The position numbers and the translations under genes were made by a program. Shown here one piece after another: positions 21,099-37,680 of a stretch of 64,000 nucleotides of DNA. Source of the DNA: Pseudomonas putida (GTDB lineage Bacteria; Pseudomonadota; Gammaproteobacteria; Pseudomonadales; Pseudomonadaceae). The stretch covers positions 55,820-119,819 of the forward strand of contig NZ_MKZO01000015.1 of assembly GCF_001941965.1 (NCBI RefSeq), read 5' to 3'. Within the stretch, counting starts at the first letter, position 1, and the number at the start of each line of letters is the position of its first letter. The notes beneath the pieces were generated by a model. That model saw nothing but the letters and a program-made list of their open reading frames with translations. It had not been told where the DNA came from and made no database searches.

Positions 21099-21183
21099 GG
21101 GCCTCATCGCTGGCAAGCCAGCTCCCACAGTGTCCGCGGCGCCGCCGAACCTTGTGGGAGCTGGCTTGCCAGCGATGAGGCCT
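21099..21183. repeat. REP-type palindrome (copy 3)
   Basis: Inverted arms GGCCTCATCGCTGGCAAGCC / GGCTTGCCAGCGATGAGGCC, between convergent nagZ and the helicase gene. Confidence 0.9.
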
Positions 21184-21189
21184 TCGAAA

Positions 21190-24483
<3,294 letters not shown>

Positions 24484-24486
24484 GCC

Positions 24487-25059
24487 TTACTGCTCCATCA
24501 TTTCAGGATCAGGCGCAGGGCTGGCCGGCGCGCCCACCTTGCGGATCTTCACCAGCAGCGCCAGGTGCCCGCCATCGAGGAAGGTCAGCTCCGCGCTCTT
24601 CACGTTCCTGTTGACCTGGCGGAAGGCTTCGCTCTGAAGCACGCCGCCGTTGGCGTCGAACTGGTTGATCCAGAAATTCGCCTCGACATTGATGAAGCGC
24701 GCTTCGCTCAGGCTCAGGTTGCCCTCGATGGGGAAATGCCCGAACTGCTCCTGGCCGTCACTGATGGCGACCTTCGATTCGCCGCTGCCAACGCTCTGCT
24801 GCCAGGCTTTGTGCGCGAGCACGGTGTACTGGCTGTCGGCGGACAGGGCGGCCACTTCCTTGTCGAGGATCGGCTGGCGCACATCGTATTGCGCAATCGG
24901 CGCAGCGCCGTTGCGCCAGTCTTCCGGAGCGAACTGGCTGGTGATGGCCGGCACGGCGTTCTGCCGTACCAGGATCATTTCCACCAGGTACTGGCTGTCG
25001 GCGAAGGCCGCCGGCGCGACCAGCGCCAGCAGCAGGGTGAGGTTGCGAATGGCACGCAT
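24487..25059 (-). CDS. CsiV family periplasmic protein
   Basis: 190 residues with a signal peptide (MRAIRNLTLLLALVAPAAFA, cut about A20). The mature part begins with the family pattern 'YLVEMILVRQNA'. CsiV (from Shewanella) binds peptidoglycan and supports lipoprotein-activated penicillin-binding activity; homologues lie beside mfd in many gammaproteobacteria. The gene sits 10 bases after mfd and 3 before the SNF2 gene, all on the minus strand, so the three probably form one transcript. Confidence 0.8.
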   Translation of the reverse strand: MRAIRNLTLLLALVAPAAFADSQYLVEMILVRQNAVPAITSQFAPEDWRNGAAPIAQYDVRQPILDKEVAALSADSQYTVLAHKAWQQSVGSGESKVAISDGQEQFGHFPIEGNLSLSEARFINVEANFWINQFDANGGVLQSEAFRQVNRNVKSAELTFLDGGHLALLVKIRKVGAPASPAPDPEMMEQ

Positions 25060-25069
25060 GGATCTTCCT

Positions 25070-28519
<3,450 letters not shown>

Positions 28520-28635
28520 GGGAGGTCGAGCTCCAAGCGTTGCGACAAAGAGACCGATTGTACCGGTCCGACGCCCGTGGGGTAAGGCTTGTGGCGCGCA
28601 AATTGGCACGTTGGGGCAGGGGCGACAGGCGCTCA

Positions 28636-28664
28636 TTGCTCCAAGCGCGGCACGGCGGCATAAT
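28636..28664 (+). promoter_or_regulatory. Candidate sigma-70 promoter of gap
   Basis: TTGCTC (28636-28641), 17 bases, CATAAT (28659-28664), 40 bases upstream of the gap start and between the divergent mfd and gap. Confidence 0.5.
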
Positions 28665-28703
28665 GTAGCCCCTTTTTTCTGTCCCTACATGTGGAAGGTT
28701 CCC

Positions 28704-30152
28704 GTGACTCAGAAGCCCGACCAGTGTCTTGGTGAGTGGATCGATCGTGAAGCGCTTGCAGAAGCGATGATCCCGCTTATCGGTCAGCTCTACCGCAATA
28801 ACAACGTGGTGAGCTCGATCTATGGCCGCAGCCTGATCAACCGTTCGGTGATCTCGATCCTCAAAGCGCACCGCTTTGCCCGTCATCGCCAGAGCGACGA
28901 AACCGAACTGTCCGTCCACGAGACATTCCCCCTGCTCAAGGCCATGAGCGAGCTGAAACTGGGCGCCGCTTCGGTCGACCTGGGCAAGCTGGCCAACAAG
29001 TTCAAGCTCGAAGGCAACGGCCGCAGCGCCGAGCAGTTCGTGCGTGAAGAGCTGGCCGAAGTGGTCGGTCAGCAGAACGCTTCCGCACGCAAGGGCACCG
29101 ATGTCGTCCTGTACGGTTTCGGCCGCATCGGCCGCCTGCTGGCGCGCATCCTGATCGAGAAGACCGGTGGTGGCGACGGCCTGCGCCTGCGCGCCATCGT
29201 CGTGCGCAAGGGCGCGACCAACGACCTGATCAAGCGTGCCAGCCTGCTGCGTCGTGACTCGGTTCACGGCCCGTTCGACGGCACCATCACCGTCGATGAA
29301 GAGAACAACACCATCACCGCCAACGGCAACCTGATCCAGGTGATCTACGCCAAGGCGCCGAGCGAAGTCGACTACACCCAGTACGGCATCGACAACGCCC
29401 TGATCGTCGACAACACCGGCGTATGGCGTGACGCCGAGGGCCTGGGCCAGCACCTGGCCTGCCCGGGCGCTGCCCGCGTGATCCTCACCGCACCTGGCAA
29501 GGGCGCGCTGAAGAACATCGTGCACGGCATCAACCACGGTGAAATCACCGCTGACGACAAGATCATCTCCGCCGCTTCCTGCACCACCAACGCCATCGTG
29601 CCGGTGCTGAAGGCGCTGAATGACCAGTACGGCATCGTCAACGGCCACGTCGAAACCGTTCACTCGTTCACCAACGACCAGAACCTGATCGACAACTTCC
29701 ACAAGGGCAGCCGTCGCGGCCGTGCCGCGCCGCTGAACATGGTCATCACCGAGACCGGCGCCGCCACCGCAGCCGCCAAGGCACTGCCAGTGCTGAAGGG
29801 CAAGCTGACCGGCAACGCCATCCGCGTTCCGACGCCGAACGTCTCCATGGCGATCCTCAACCTGAACCTGGAAAAGGCCACTACTCGCGAAGAGCTGAAC
29901 GAGTACCTGCGCCAGACCGCCATGCATTCGGACCTGCACAAGCAGATCGACTACGTGAGCAGCCAGGAAGTGGTATCGACCGACTTCGTCGGTTCGCGCC
30001 ACGCCGGTGTGGTTGACGCCGAAGCCACCATCTGCAACGAAAACCGTGTTGTCCTGTACGTCTGGTACGACAACGAATTCGGTTACAGCTGCCAGGTAGT
30101 GCGCGTGATGGAAGACATGGCTGGTGTGAACCCGCCTGCGTTCCCGCGCTAA
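28704..30152 (+). CDS. gapB: Glyceraldehyde-3-phosphate dehydrogenase, long form (GapB type)
   Basis: 482 residues, about 140 longer than classical GAPDH. The extra N-terminal domain (residues 1-130, helical, 'GEWIDREALAEAMIPLIGQLYR') precedes the Rossmann domain ('VVLYGFGRIGRLLARIL') and the catalytic domain with C293 in 'SAASCTTNAIVPVLKA'. Pseudomonas carries several gap genes; this long one is generally assigned to the gluconeogenic or NADP-linked direction. GTG at 28704 with GGAAGG is the preferred start; ATG at 28689 would add five residues. A terminator follows. Confidence 0.88.
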   Translation: MTQKPDQCLGEWIDREALAEAMIPLIGQLYRNNNVVSSIYGRSLINRSVISILKAHRFARHRQSDETELSVHETFPLLKAMSELKLGAASVDLGKLANKFKLEGNGRSAEQFVREELAEVVGQQNASARKGTDVVLYGFGRIGRLLARILIEKTGGGDGLRLRAIVVRKGATNDLIKRASLLRRDSVHGPFDGTITVDEENNTITANGNLIQVIYAKAPSEVDYTQYGIDNALIVDNTGVWRDAEGLGQHLACPGAARVILTAPGKGALKNIVHGINHGEITADDKIISAASCTTNAIVPVLKALNDQYGIVNGHVETVHSFTNDQNLIDNFHKGSRRGRAAPLNMVITETGAATAAAKALPVLKGKLTGNAIRVPTPNVSMAILNLNLEKATTREELNEYLRQTAMHSDLHKQIDYVSSQEVVSTDFVGSRHAGVVDAEATICNENRVVLYVWYDNEFGYSCQVVRVMEDMAGVNPPAFPR

Positions 30153-30174
30153 GCTTGCGGGTGCGTTGAAAAAG

Positions 30175-30204
30175 AACGGGAGCCTCAGGGTTCCCGTTTT
30201 TTTT
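30175..30204 (+). terminator. Terminator of gap
   Basis: AACGGGA (30175-30181) pairs with TCCCGTT (30192-30198), followed by an eight-T run. Confidence 0.9.
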
Positions 30205-30225
30205 GGAGTTTTGTTTTGTTCTTTC

Positions 30226-30311
30226 GGGCCTCATCGCTGGCAAGCCAGCTCCCACAGGTATCGTGTGCACCGCTGGACCTGTGGGAGCTGGCTTGCCAGC
30301 GATAGGGCCCT
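30226..30311. repeat. REP-type palindrome (copy 4)
   Basis: Inverted arms with the GTGGGAGCTGGCTTGCCAGC core, between the gap terminator and apbE. Confidence 0.9.
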
Positions 30312-30335
30312 GAAGACCGCTACAGGAGGAGCAGT

Positions 30336-31358
30336 TTGAAACCAATCCTGAGCACCCTCTGTGCCCTGTTCATCCTGACCGGCTGCAGCAAGCCCGACCC
30401 GGTCGAGCGCCTCACCGGCCCCACCATGGGCAGCACCTGGACAGTGCAATACCTTCCGCCCGCCTCGGGCCCGGACGCCAGCCAGGTCAAGCAAGAGATC
30501 GAAAGCATCCTCGCCGGGATCGACCAGCACTTCTCCACCTACCGCAACGACTCCGAGGTCGCCCGTTTCAACCGCCTGCCCGCCAACAGCTGCCAGCCCA
30601 TGCCCGCCGACGTGCTCAAGCTGGTGCGCCTGGGCGAAACCCTCTGGCGCGAAAGCGGTGGCGCCTACGACCTCAGCGTCGAACCGCTGATGGACCTCTG
30701 GGGCTTCGGCCCGCAGTCCCGTGAAGAAAAAGTCCCCAGTGCCGAGCGCCTGGCCGAAGTCCGCCAGCGCGTCGGCCAGGGCCACCTGCGCATCGAAGGC
30801 GAGCAACTGTGCAAGGACATCGCCCTGGAGCTGGACTTCGACAGCATCGCCGCCGGCTACAGCGTCGACCGCATCGTCGAGCGCCTGCGCGGCCTGGGTA
30901 TCGACAGCCTGCTGGTGGAAGTCACCGGCGAACTCAAGGCGCTCGGCCGCAAACCCGATGGCAGCGCCTGGCGCGTAGCCCTGGAATGGCCGCGGGAAGA
31001 CCGCCAGATCGCCGAGCAGATCCTCAGTATCGACGGGCTGGGCATCTCGACGTCGGGTGACTACCGCAACTATTTCGAGGAAAATGGCCAGCGCTTTTCC
31101 CATACCTTCGATGCTCGTCTCGGCCGGCCAATCGCTCATGCCCTGGCGGCGGTGACGGTATTCGATGCCTCGGCACTGGTGGCCGATGGTTACTCCACCC
31201 TGTTGCTGATCCTCGGGCCGGAGCAGGGCTGGGAATTCGCCGTGACGCAGAATCTGCCTGCGGTTTTCGTGATCCGTGCCGATAGTGGTTTTGTCGCCCG
31301 TGTGACCCCGGCCTTCGAGCGGATCGTCGGTAAGGGCGCAGGTAAAAACGAAGAATGA
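30336..31358 (+). CDS. apbE: FAD:protein FMN transferase ApbE (lipoprotein)
   Basis: Attaches FMN covalently to threonine of flavoproteins such as the Na+-NQR and RNF subunits. 340 residues with a lipoprotein signal (MKPILSTLCALFILTGC, lipobox LTGC). ApbE motifs visible: 'GPTMGSTWTVQYL', 'GAYDLSVEPLMDLWGFG', 'ELDFDSIAAGYSVDRI', 'LVEVTGELKALGRKPDG' and 'DASALVADGYSTLLL'. Start at 30336 follows AGGAGGAG. It stands 170 bases before sthA on the same strand. Confidence 0.93.
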   Translation: MKPILSTLCALFILTGCSKPDPVERLTGPTMGSTWTVQYLPPASGPDASQVKQEIESILAGIDQHFSTYRNDSEVARFNRLPANSCQPMPADVLKLVRLGETLWRESGGAYDLSVEPLMDLWGFGPQSREEKVPSAERLAEVRQRVGQGHLRIEGEQLCKDIALELDFDSIAAGYSVDRIVERLRGLGIDSLLVEVTGELKALGRKPDGSAWRVALEWPREDRQIAEQILSIDGLGISTSGDYRNYFEENGQRFSHTFDARLGRPIAHALAAVTVFDASALVADGYSTLLLILGPEQGWEFAVTQNLPAVFVIRADSGFVARVTPAFERIVGKGAGKNEE

Positions 31359-31528
31359 ATGTCTTGCATGTAGTGCAGAGAAAAATAGCCTACGACGCGA
31401 CCAAGGGTTAATGTGCGCGCCGTTCAAGCTTGATTAGACTGCACCCGAATTTTTTCATGGCGTCCAACCGTGCGCCATGATGCCCCGGTCGCCGATGTGG
31501 CGCCCGGGCCTGTTCTGAAGGAGTACGC

Positions 31529-32923
31529 ATGGCTGTCTACAACTACGACGTAGTGGTGCTGGGTTCCGGCCCGGCAGGAGAAGGGGCGGCAATGAATGCT
31601 GCCAAAGCAGGACGCAAGGTCGCGATGGTCGATAGCCGTCGCCAGGTCGGCGGCAACTGCACCCATCTGGGCACCATCCCGTCCAAGGCCCTGCGTCACT
31701 CGGTGCGCCAGATCATGCAGTTCAACACCAACCCGATGTTCCGGGCCATTGGTGAGCCGCGCTGGTTCTCCTTCCCCGACGTGCTGAAAAGCGCCGAGAA
31801 GGTCATCTCCAAGCAGGTCGCTTCGCGCACCGGCTACTACGCCCGTAACCGCGTCGACGTGTTCGTCGGCACCGGCAGCTTCGCCGACGAGCAGACCGTG
31901 GAAGTGGTCTGCGCCAACGGCGTGGTCGAGAAGCTGGTGGCCAAGCACATCATCATCGCCACCGGTTCGCGTCCGTATCGCCCGGCCGATATCGATTTCC
32001 ACCACCCGCGTATCTACGATAGCGACACCATCCTCAGCCTCGGCCACACCCCGCGCAAGCTGATCATCTACGGCGCCGGGGTGATCGGTTGCGAATACGC
32101 GTCGATCTTCAGCGGCCTGGGTGTGCTGGTGGAACTGGTGGACAACCGCGGCCAGCTGCTGAGCTTCCTCGACTCGGAAATCTCCCAGGCCCTGAGCTAC
32201 CACTTCAGCAACAACAACATCACCGTGCGCCACAACGAAGAGTACGAGCGCGTCGAGGGTGTGGACAACGGTGTGATCCTGCACCTGAAGTCGGGCAAGA
32301 AGATCAAGGCCGACGCCTTGCTGTGGTGCAACGGCCGCACCGGCAACACCGACAAGCTGGGCCTGGAGAACATCGGCATCAAGGTCAACAGCCGTGGCCA
32401 GATCGAGGTCGACGAGGCCTACCGCACCCAGGTGCCGAACATCTACGGTGCCGGTGACGTGATCGGCTGGCCGAGCCTGGCCAGTGCCGCCCACGACCAG
32501 GGTCGCTCCGCCGCCGGCAGCATCGTCGACAACGGCAGCTGGCGCTTCGTCAACGACGTGCCGACCGGGATCTACACCATTCCGGAGATCAGCTCGATCG
32601 GCAAGAACGAGCAGGAACTGACCCAGGCCAAGGTGCCGTATGAAGTGGGCAAGGCCTTCTTCAAGAGCATGGCCCGGGCGCAGATCGCCGGCGAGCCGCA
32701 AGGCATGCTGAAGATCCTGTTCCACCGCGAAACCCTGGAGATCCTCGGCGTGCACTGCTTCGGCTACCAGGCTTCGGAGATCGTGCATATCGGCCAGGCG
32801 ATCATGGACCAGCCGGGTGAGCGCAATACCCTCAAGTATTTCGTCAACACCACCTTCAACTACCCGACCATGGCCGAAGCCTATCGGGTAGCGGCCTATG
32901 ACGGCCTGAACCGGCTTTTTTGA
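31529..32923 (+). CDS. sthA: Soluble pyridine nucleotide transhydrogenase SthA
   Basis: Flavoprotein that transfers hydride between NADPH and NAD+. 464 residues: N-terminal FAD Rossmann '[18 protein letters not shown]', NAD domain '[17 protein letters not shown]', second FAD motif '[14 protein letters not shown]', and a dimerisation domain. As expected for SthA, the disulfide of related reductases is lost: '[13 protein letters not shown]' keeps C44 but has T49. Start after GAAGGAG at 31529. Confidence 0.96.
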   Translation: MAVYNYDVVVLGSGPAGEGAAMNAAKAGRKVAMVDSRRQVGGNCTHLGTIPSKALRHSVRQIMQFNTNPMFRAIGEPRWFSFPDVLKSAEKVISKQVASRTGYYARNRVDVFVGTGSFADEQTVEVVCANGVVEKLVAKHIIIATGSRPYRPADIDFHHPRIYDSDTILSLGHTPRKLIIYGAGVIGCEYASIFSGLGVLVELVDNRGQLLSFLDSEISQALSYHFSNNNITVRHNEEYERVEGVDNGVILHLKSGKKIKADALLWCNGRTGNTDKLGLENIGIKVNSRGQIEVDEAYRTQVPNIYGAGDVIGWPSLASAAHDQGRSAAGSIVDNGSWRFVNDVPTGIYTIPEISSIGKNEQELTQAKVPYEVGKAFFKSMARAQIAGEPQGMLKILFHRETLEILGVHCFGYQASEIVHIGQAIMDQPGERNTLKYFVNTTFNYPTMAEAYRVAAYDGLNRLF

Positions 32924-32965
32924 GCGGCTCCGGCCGGTGGCCTGAGCCGGCCGGGGAGATCGATT

Positions 32966-33688
32966 TCAGCGATTCCCGAGGGTGGCAGTGGCCAAACCGG
33001 GAAAGTCTGTAATCAGGCTGTCTACGCCGAAGTCGGCGAGCCGGCGCATCAGCGCCGGTTCGTTGACCGTCCACACCGACACATGCAGCCCCTGGCGCTG
33101 AGCTTTCATCAGGCGCTCGGGGCTGCAGTGCGTCCAGTTCAGCGCAAGCAATTCACAGCCATAGTTCTGCGCGACCTTCAGCGGGTCGAGCCAGGCATAT
33201 TCCGCCACCAGGCCGCGGGAAATGTCCGGTACCAGTTCCTGGGCGGCGCCCAGCACTTCGCGGGAACTCGAGGTGATGGTGATCTTGTCCAGCAGGCCGA
33301 AACGCTGGGCCATTTCGCGAATCGCCAGCACGGTGGTCGCCGCACGGGTCCGCGAGGCGCTCTTGACCTCCAGTTGCCAGTGCTCGAACGGGCATTTCTC
33401 GAACAGCTCTTCAAGCCGCGGGATAGGGCAGGGCTGCACCCAGCCCGGGCCACCCTTGCGCGCGTCGTAGGTCACCAGGTCGGCGGCCGGATGCTCCACC
33501 ACCTTGCCACGGCGGCCGGTGGTGCGTTTCAGGGTCGGGTCATGGATCACCATCAGCTCGTTGTCGGCCGACAGGTGCAGGTCGAGTTCGCAGCGTCGCA
33601 CGCCGTGCTGCAGGCACTGCTGGAAGCTGGTCAGGGTGTTTTCCGGGGCTTCGCCCTTGGCGCCGCGATGGCCGTAGATCTGCGTCAC
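32966..33688 (-). CDS. Glycerophosphodiester phosphodiesterase
   Basis: 240-residue GDPD-fold enzyme hydrolysing glycerophosphodiesters to glycerol-3-phosphate. Motifs: 'IYGHRGAKGEAPENT' with the catalytic H and E, 'CELDLHLSADNELMVIHDP' with the metal ligands and second His, and 'VSVWTVN' at the C-terminus. No signal peptide, so it is cytoplasmic (UgpQ-like). The start is GTG at 33688 (VTQIYG), preceded by GAAGGA; the longer open frame upstream is not coding. The PilZ gene lies 38 bases upstream on the same strand. Confidence 0.9.
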   Translation of the reverse strand: MTQIYGHRGAKGEAPENTLTSFQQCLQHGVRRCELDLHLSADNELMVIHDPTLKRTTGRRGKVVEHPAADLVTYDARKGGPGWVQPCPIPRLEELFEKCPFEHWQLEVKSASRTRAATTVLAIREMAQRFGLLDKITITSSSREVLGAAQELVPDISRGLVAEYAWLDPLKVAQNYGCELLALNWTHCSPERLMKAQRQGLHVSVWTVNEPALMRRLADFGVDSLITDFPGLATATLGNR

Positions 33689-33725
33689 GTTTGTTCCTTC
33701 AATGATAAAAACGGAGAACCGGGAT

Positions 33726-34313
33726 TCAGGAGGCCGGCGGGTCAGTCTGTTCCAGGGCCTGGCGGCGTTGCTGTTGCTGCCGTTGCAGGATGTAGCGGGC
33801 CAGCAACTGGCGCTGGGCATCGCTCATGTCGGTGAATTCGGTGCCGATCTCGTAGCTGCCGTCGGCCTGTTTATCGCAATGGGTGACCTTGCCGCGCAGG
33901 AGCAGGCCGGAGGCGCGCGGCATCAGCACCATCTTCAGGGCGACGCGGCTGCCGGGGTCGAAGGCCGCGGCACTGTTGAACTCGACGCCGCCCTCGGACA
34001 GCTTCACCGGCTGCGGCGCGCCGACCTCGCCGATCAGGGTTTGCGCGAGCACCGCGCTGAGCAGGTCGATGCGTTTGTTCTGGGCCTTGAGGAAGGCGGC
34101 GAGGGTACGGTCCTTCTCGCTCAGCTGGCGCAGCAGGTGCTGGGATTCGAACTCGCTGAGGTGCAGTTCACTGAGCAGATTGAAGAGCGGTGAATCATCC
34201 TGCAACAAGTCTGTGCCAAGGGCGTCCGCCGCGCTCAGCGGGCTAATTTCCAGTGCGATCCTATCCTCGATACGGTAGTATTCGCGGCGATCTTCTTCAT
34301 CTAATGTCGACAT
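33726..34313 (-). CDS. PilZ domain protein
   Basis: 195 residues. An 'RREYYRIEDRI' motif at residues 8-18 resembles the arginine box of PilZ c-di-GMP receptors. The middle is helical (about 45-90). The C-terminal beta region ('KLSEGGVEFNSAAAF', 'LKMVLMPRASGLLLRGKVTHCD') matches the PilZ barrel but with an unusual order and a long helical insert. c-di-GMP binding is likely but not certain, since the D/N-x-S-x-x-G element reads 'LSEGGV'. It diverges from lolC with a 94-base gap. Confidence 0.75.
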   Translation of the reverse strand: MSTLDEEDRREYYRIEDRIALEISPLSAADALGTDLLQDDSPLFNLLSELHLSEFESQHLLRQLSEKDRTLAAFLKAQNKRIDLLSAVLAQTLIGEVGAPQPVKLSEGGVEFNSAAAFDPGSRVALKMVLMPRASGLLLRGKVTHCDKQADGSYEIGTEFTDMSDAQRQLLARYILQRQQQQRRQALEQTDPPAS

Positions 34314-34407
34314 GGCGAACCCATGGTTACGGCGGTGGTCTGAGTGTAAATCCGCTGTCCTGACCCCGCCACAAGGACGTTCCTCTTTCATCCGAACAAG
34401 CCCCGAC

Positions 34408-35658
34408 ATGTTCAGACCTCTTTTCGTCTACATCGGCACGCGCTACACCCGTGCTAAGCGTCGCAACCACTTCGTCTCGTTCATTTCCCTGACCTCGATG
34501 ATCGGCCTCGCCCTTGGCGTGGTGGTGATGATCGTGGTGCTCTCGGTCATGAACGGCTTCGACCACGAGATGCGTACCCGCGTCCTCGGCATGGTCCCTC
34601 ACGCCACCCTCGAGACCGGGCAGCCGCTGGGCGACTGGCCGGCCCTTGCCGACAAAGTAAAGCAGAATCCCTCGGTGCTCGATGTCGCGCCCTTTACCCA
34701 GATGCAGGGCCTGCTGACCCACGACGGCAAGGTACAGAAGGTCCTGCTCAACGGTATTGACCCGGCGCAGGAGCGCAAGGTTTCGATTATCGGCGACTTC
34801 ATCCAGCAGGGTCGCCTCGAGGACCTGGCGCCGGGCGATTTCGGCATCATGATCGGCGACAAGGCGGCGACCAAACTCGGCGTCGGCATCGGCGACAAGC
34901 TGACCTTCGTCGCCCCCGAGGTCACCGTGACCCCGGCCGGCATGTTCCCGCGCATGAAGCGCTTCACCGTGGTCGGCACTTTCCATGTCGGCGCCGGGGA
35001 AATCGACGGCTACCTGGGCCTGACCAATATCGCCGACCTGTCGCGCCTGCACCGCTGGAAGCCGGACCAGGTCCAGGGCCTGCGCCTGAAGTTCGACGAC
35101 CTGTTCCAGGCCCCGCGCAATGCCTACAACATCGCTCGCCAGCTGGGCGACCAGGAGTTCTACGCCCGCGACTGGACCCGCAGCTACGGCAACCTGTACC
35201 AGGCGATCCGCATGGAAAAGGCGATGATCGGCCTGCTTCTGCTGCTGATCGTCGCGGTCGCGGCGTTCAACATCATTTCCACCCTGGTCATGGTGGTGAA
35301 CGACAAGCGCGGCGATATCGCCATCCTGCGCACCCTGGGTTCCACGCCACGGCAGATCATGGCGATCTTCATGGTCCAGGGCACCATCATCGGTGTGCTC
35401 GGCACCGCCGTCGGCGCCGTGGTCGGCATCCTCGCGGCCCTGAACGTCAGCGCCGCCATCGCCGGTCTGGAAACCCTGATCGGCCACAAATTCCTCAACG
35501 CCGACGTCTACTTCATCGACTACCTGCCGTCCCGGATCATGGCCGAGGACGTGTGGATGGTCTGCGGCGCGGCGCTGGTCCTGAGTTTCCTCGCCACCCT
35601 GTATCCGGCCTGGCGTGCGGCACGCACCCAGCCTGCGGAGGCGCTTCGTTATGAGTGA
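34408..35658 (+). CDS. lolC: Lipoprotein-releasing ABC transporter permease LolC
   Basis: Inner-membrane permease of the LolCDE exporter, which moves outer-membrane lipoproteins to LolA. 416 residues with four transmembrane segments (near 25-50, 270-295, 315-345, 375-400), a large periplasmic domain between TM1 and TM2, and the motif '[21 protein letters not shown]'. Its paralogue lolE lies two genes downstream. lolD overlaps its end by 8 bases. ATG at 34408 is the family start. Confidence 0.93.
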   Translation: MFRPLFVYIGTRYTRAKRRNHFVSFISLTSMIGLALGVVVMIVVLSVMNGFDHEMRTRVLGMVPHATLETGQPLGDWPALADKVKQNPSVLDVAPFTQMQGLLTHDGKVQKVLLNGIDPAQERKVSIIGDFIQQGRLEDLAPGDFGIMIGDKAATKLGVGIGDKLTFVAPEVTVTPAGMFPRMKRFTVVGTFHVGAGEIDGYLGLTNIADLSRLHRWKPDQVQGLRLKFDDLFQAPRNAYNIARQLGDQEFYARDWTRSYGNLYQAIRMEKAMIGLLLLLIVAVAAFNIISTLVMVVNDKRGDIAILRTLGSTPRQIMAIFMVQGTIIGVLGTAVGAVVGILAALNVSAAIAGLETLIGHKFLNADVYFIDYLPSRIMAEDVWMVCGAALVLSFLATLYPAWRAARTQPAEALRYE

Positions 35659-36349
35659 GTTGGGCATGAGTGATAAAGCCGTACTGAGTTGCCGCAACCT
35701 GGGCAAATCCTATGAGGAAGGCCCGGAGTCGGTGCAGGTGCTGTCGAACCTGCAACTGGAACTGTTCCCCGGCGAGCGCGTGGCCATCGTCGGCAGCTCG
35801 GGTTCGGGCAAGAGTACCTTGCTCAACCTGCTGGGCGGCCTGGACACCCCGAGCCAGGGCAGCGTGTGGCTGGCCGGCGAGGAGCTGTCGGCCCTCGGCG
35901 AGCGTGCCCGCGGCCTGCTGCGCAACCGCGCGCTGGGCTTCGTCTACCAGTTCCACCACCTGCTGCCGGAGTTTACTGCCCTGGAGAACGTGTGCATGCC
36001 GCTGCTGATCGGCCGCACCGCGATCCCGGAAGCCCGCGAGCGTGCCGAGGCCCTGCTCAAGCGCGTCGGCCTCGGCCACCGCCTGAGTCACAAGCCGGCC
36101 GAGCTGTCCGGTGGCGAGCGCCAGCGCGTGGCGATCGCCCGGGCGCTGGTCAACCGTCCCGGCCTGGTGATGCTCGACGAGCCCACCGGCAACCTCGACC
36201 AGCACACCGCCCAGGGCATCCAGGACCTGATGCGCGAGCTGAGCACCTCGTCGCAGACCGCCTTCCTGGTGGTGACCCATGACCTCAACCTGGCCCGCCA
36301 GATGGACCGTGTGCTGCGCCTGGAAGAGGGGCGCCTGGTTTCAATCTGA
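35651..36349 (+). CDS. lolD: Lipoprotein-releasing ATP-binding protein LolD
   Basis: ATPase of LolCDE. 232 residues with Walker A '[11 protein letters not shown]', Q-loop '[12 protein letters not shown]', signature '[15 protein letters not shown]', Walker B '[12 protein letters not shown]' and the H-loop 'VVTHD'. Two starts are possible: ATG 35651, inside the end of lolC, or ATG 35666 ([16 protein letters not shown]), which would give 227 residues. Overlap with lolC indicates translational coupling. Confidence 0.95.
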   Translation: MSELGMSDKAVLSCRNLGKSYEEGPESVQVLSNLQLELFPGERVAIVGSSGSGKSTLLNLLGGLDTPSQGSVWLAGEELSALGERARGLLRNRALGFVYQFHHLLPEFTALENVCMPLLIGRTAIPEARERAEALLKRVGLGHRLSHKPAELSGGERQRVAIARALVNRPGLVMLDEPTGNLDQHTAQGIQDLMRELSTSSQTAFLVVTHDLNLARQMDRVLRLEEGRLVSI

Positions 36350-36370
36350 AGCGTCGATCTGACTCGTGGC

Positions 36371-36397
36371 GGGCGCCCGTGCCATAGCCGGGCGCCC
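36371..36397. repeat. Inverted repeat between lolD and lolE
   Basis: GGGCGCCC (36371-36378) and GGGCGCCC (36390-36397), each self-complementary, can pair across an 11-base loop. There is no T-run immediately after. It could be an attenuator or processing site that sets lolE expression apart from lolCD; this is only a suggestion. Confidence 0.5.
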
Positions 36398-36429
36398 TGG
36401 TCGTTTTCCTTGCCTGGGTGCATCACTTC

Positions 36430-37674
36430 ATGTTCAGACCCTTGTCCATTTTCATCGGCGCCCGCTACACCCGCGCCAAGCGCCGCAACCACTTCATCTC
36501 GTTCATCTCCATGACCTCGATGATCGGCCTGTCCCTGGGCGTGTTGGCGATGATCACCGTGCTCTCGGTGATGAACGGCTTCCAGCGCGAAATGAGCTCG
36601 CGCATCCTCGGCATGGTGCCCCACGCCATGATCGTCGGGGTCAAGCCCCTGGACGACTGGCAGCCGGTGGCCGCCGCCGCCCTGAAGAACCCCGAGGTGC
36701 TGGCTGCGGTGCCCTTCACCGAAATGGAGGGCATGCTCTCCTACAAGGGGTCGATGCAGCCGATCCAGATCAGCGGCATCGACCCGGCCCAGGAAGGCAA
36801 GGTCTCGATCGTCACCCAGCATATCGTCCAGGGCAGCCTGGAAGACCTGAAGCCCGGCGAGTTTGGCGTGGTCATCGGCGAGATCACCGCGCGGCGCTTC
36901 CGCCTGAATGTCGGTGACAAGCTGACCCTGATCGTCCCGGAGGTGAGCAACGAGCCGGGCGGCATCACCCCGCGCATGCAGCGCCTGAACGTGATCGGGA
37001 TCTTCAAGGTCGGCGCCGAGCTGGACGGCTCCATGGCCATGATCCATGTGGCCGATGCCGCGCAGATGCAGCGCTGGGAGCCAAACCAGGTGCAGAGCGT
37101 GCGCCTGAAGATCAAGGACCTGTACGCCGCGCCGACGGTCTCCGGCGCCATCGCCGGCAGCCTCGGCGACGGCTACCGCGCCGATGACTGGACCCACACC
37201 CAGGGCAGCCTGTTCAGCGCGATGAAGATGGAAAAGACCATGATCGGCCTGTTGCTGCTGATGATCATCGCGGTGGCGGCGTTCAATATCATCGCCACCC
37301 TGATCATGGTGGTGAACGACAAGGGCGCGGATATCGCCATCCTGCGCACCATCGGCGCCACGCCGGGGCAGATCATGGGCACCTTCATGGTCCAGGGCTC
37401 GCTGATCGGTGTGGTCGGCACCTTGATCGGCGGCGTGCTGGGCGTGCTGCTGGCGCTCAATGTCAGTGATGTGGTGGGCTGGATCGAGCGGGTCAGCGGC
37501 CAGCATATCTTCACCTCCGACGTGTACTTCATCAGCTCGCTGCCGTCGGAACTGCAATGGGGCGATGTGGCGCTGATCTGTACCGCAGGCCTGGTGATGA
37601 GCTTCCTGGCTACCATCTACCCGGCCTGGCGTGCCTCGCAGGTCGAGCCGGCGATGGCCCTGCGTTACGAGTAA
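36430..37674 (+). CDS. lolE: Lipoprotein-releasing ABC transporter permease LolE
   Basis: Second permease subunit of LolCDE, 414 residues, strongly similar to LolC in this window ('[27 protein letters not shown]', 'EKTMIGLLLLMIIAVAAFNI'). Same four-helix topology with a large periplasmic domain. ATG at 36430 is preferred over the GTG at 36418 because it aligns with the lolC start MFRPL. The tail-to-tail neighbour is a histidine kinase gene 6 bases away. Confidence 0.92.
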   Translation: MFRPLSIFIGARYTRAKRRNHFISFISMTSMIGLSLGVLAMITVLSVMNGFQREMSSRILGMVPHAMIVGVKPLDDWQPVAAAALKNPEVLAAVPFTEMEGMLSYKGSMQPIQISGIDPAQEGKVSIVTQHIVQGSLEDLKPGEFGVVIGEITARRFRLNVGDKLTLIVPEVSNEPGGITPRMQRLNVIGIFKVGAELDGSMAMIHVADAAQMQRWEPNQVQSVRLKIKDLYAAPTVSGAIAGSLGDGYRADDWTHTQGSLFSAMKMEKTMIGLLLLMIIAVAAFNIIATLIMVVNDKGADIAILRTIGATPGQIMGTFMVQGSLIGVVGTLIGGVLGVLLALNVSDVVGWIERVSGQHIFTSDVYFISSLPSELQWGDVALICTAGLVMSFLATIYPAWRASQVEPAMALRYE

Positions 37675-37680
37675 GCCCGA

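Noticed and set aside
31529..32923. SthA with one cysteine of the redox pair missing
   Set aside because: Known property of soluble transhydrogenases, not a defect.
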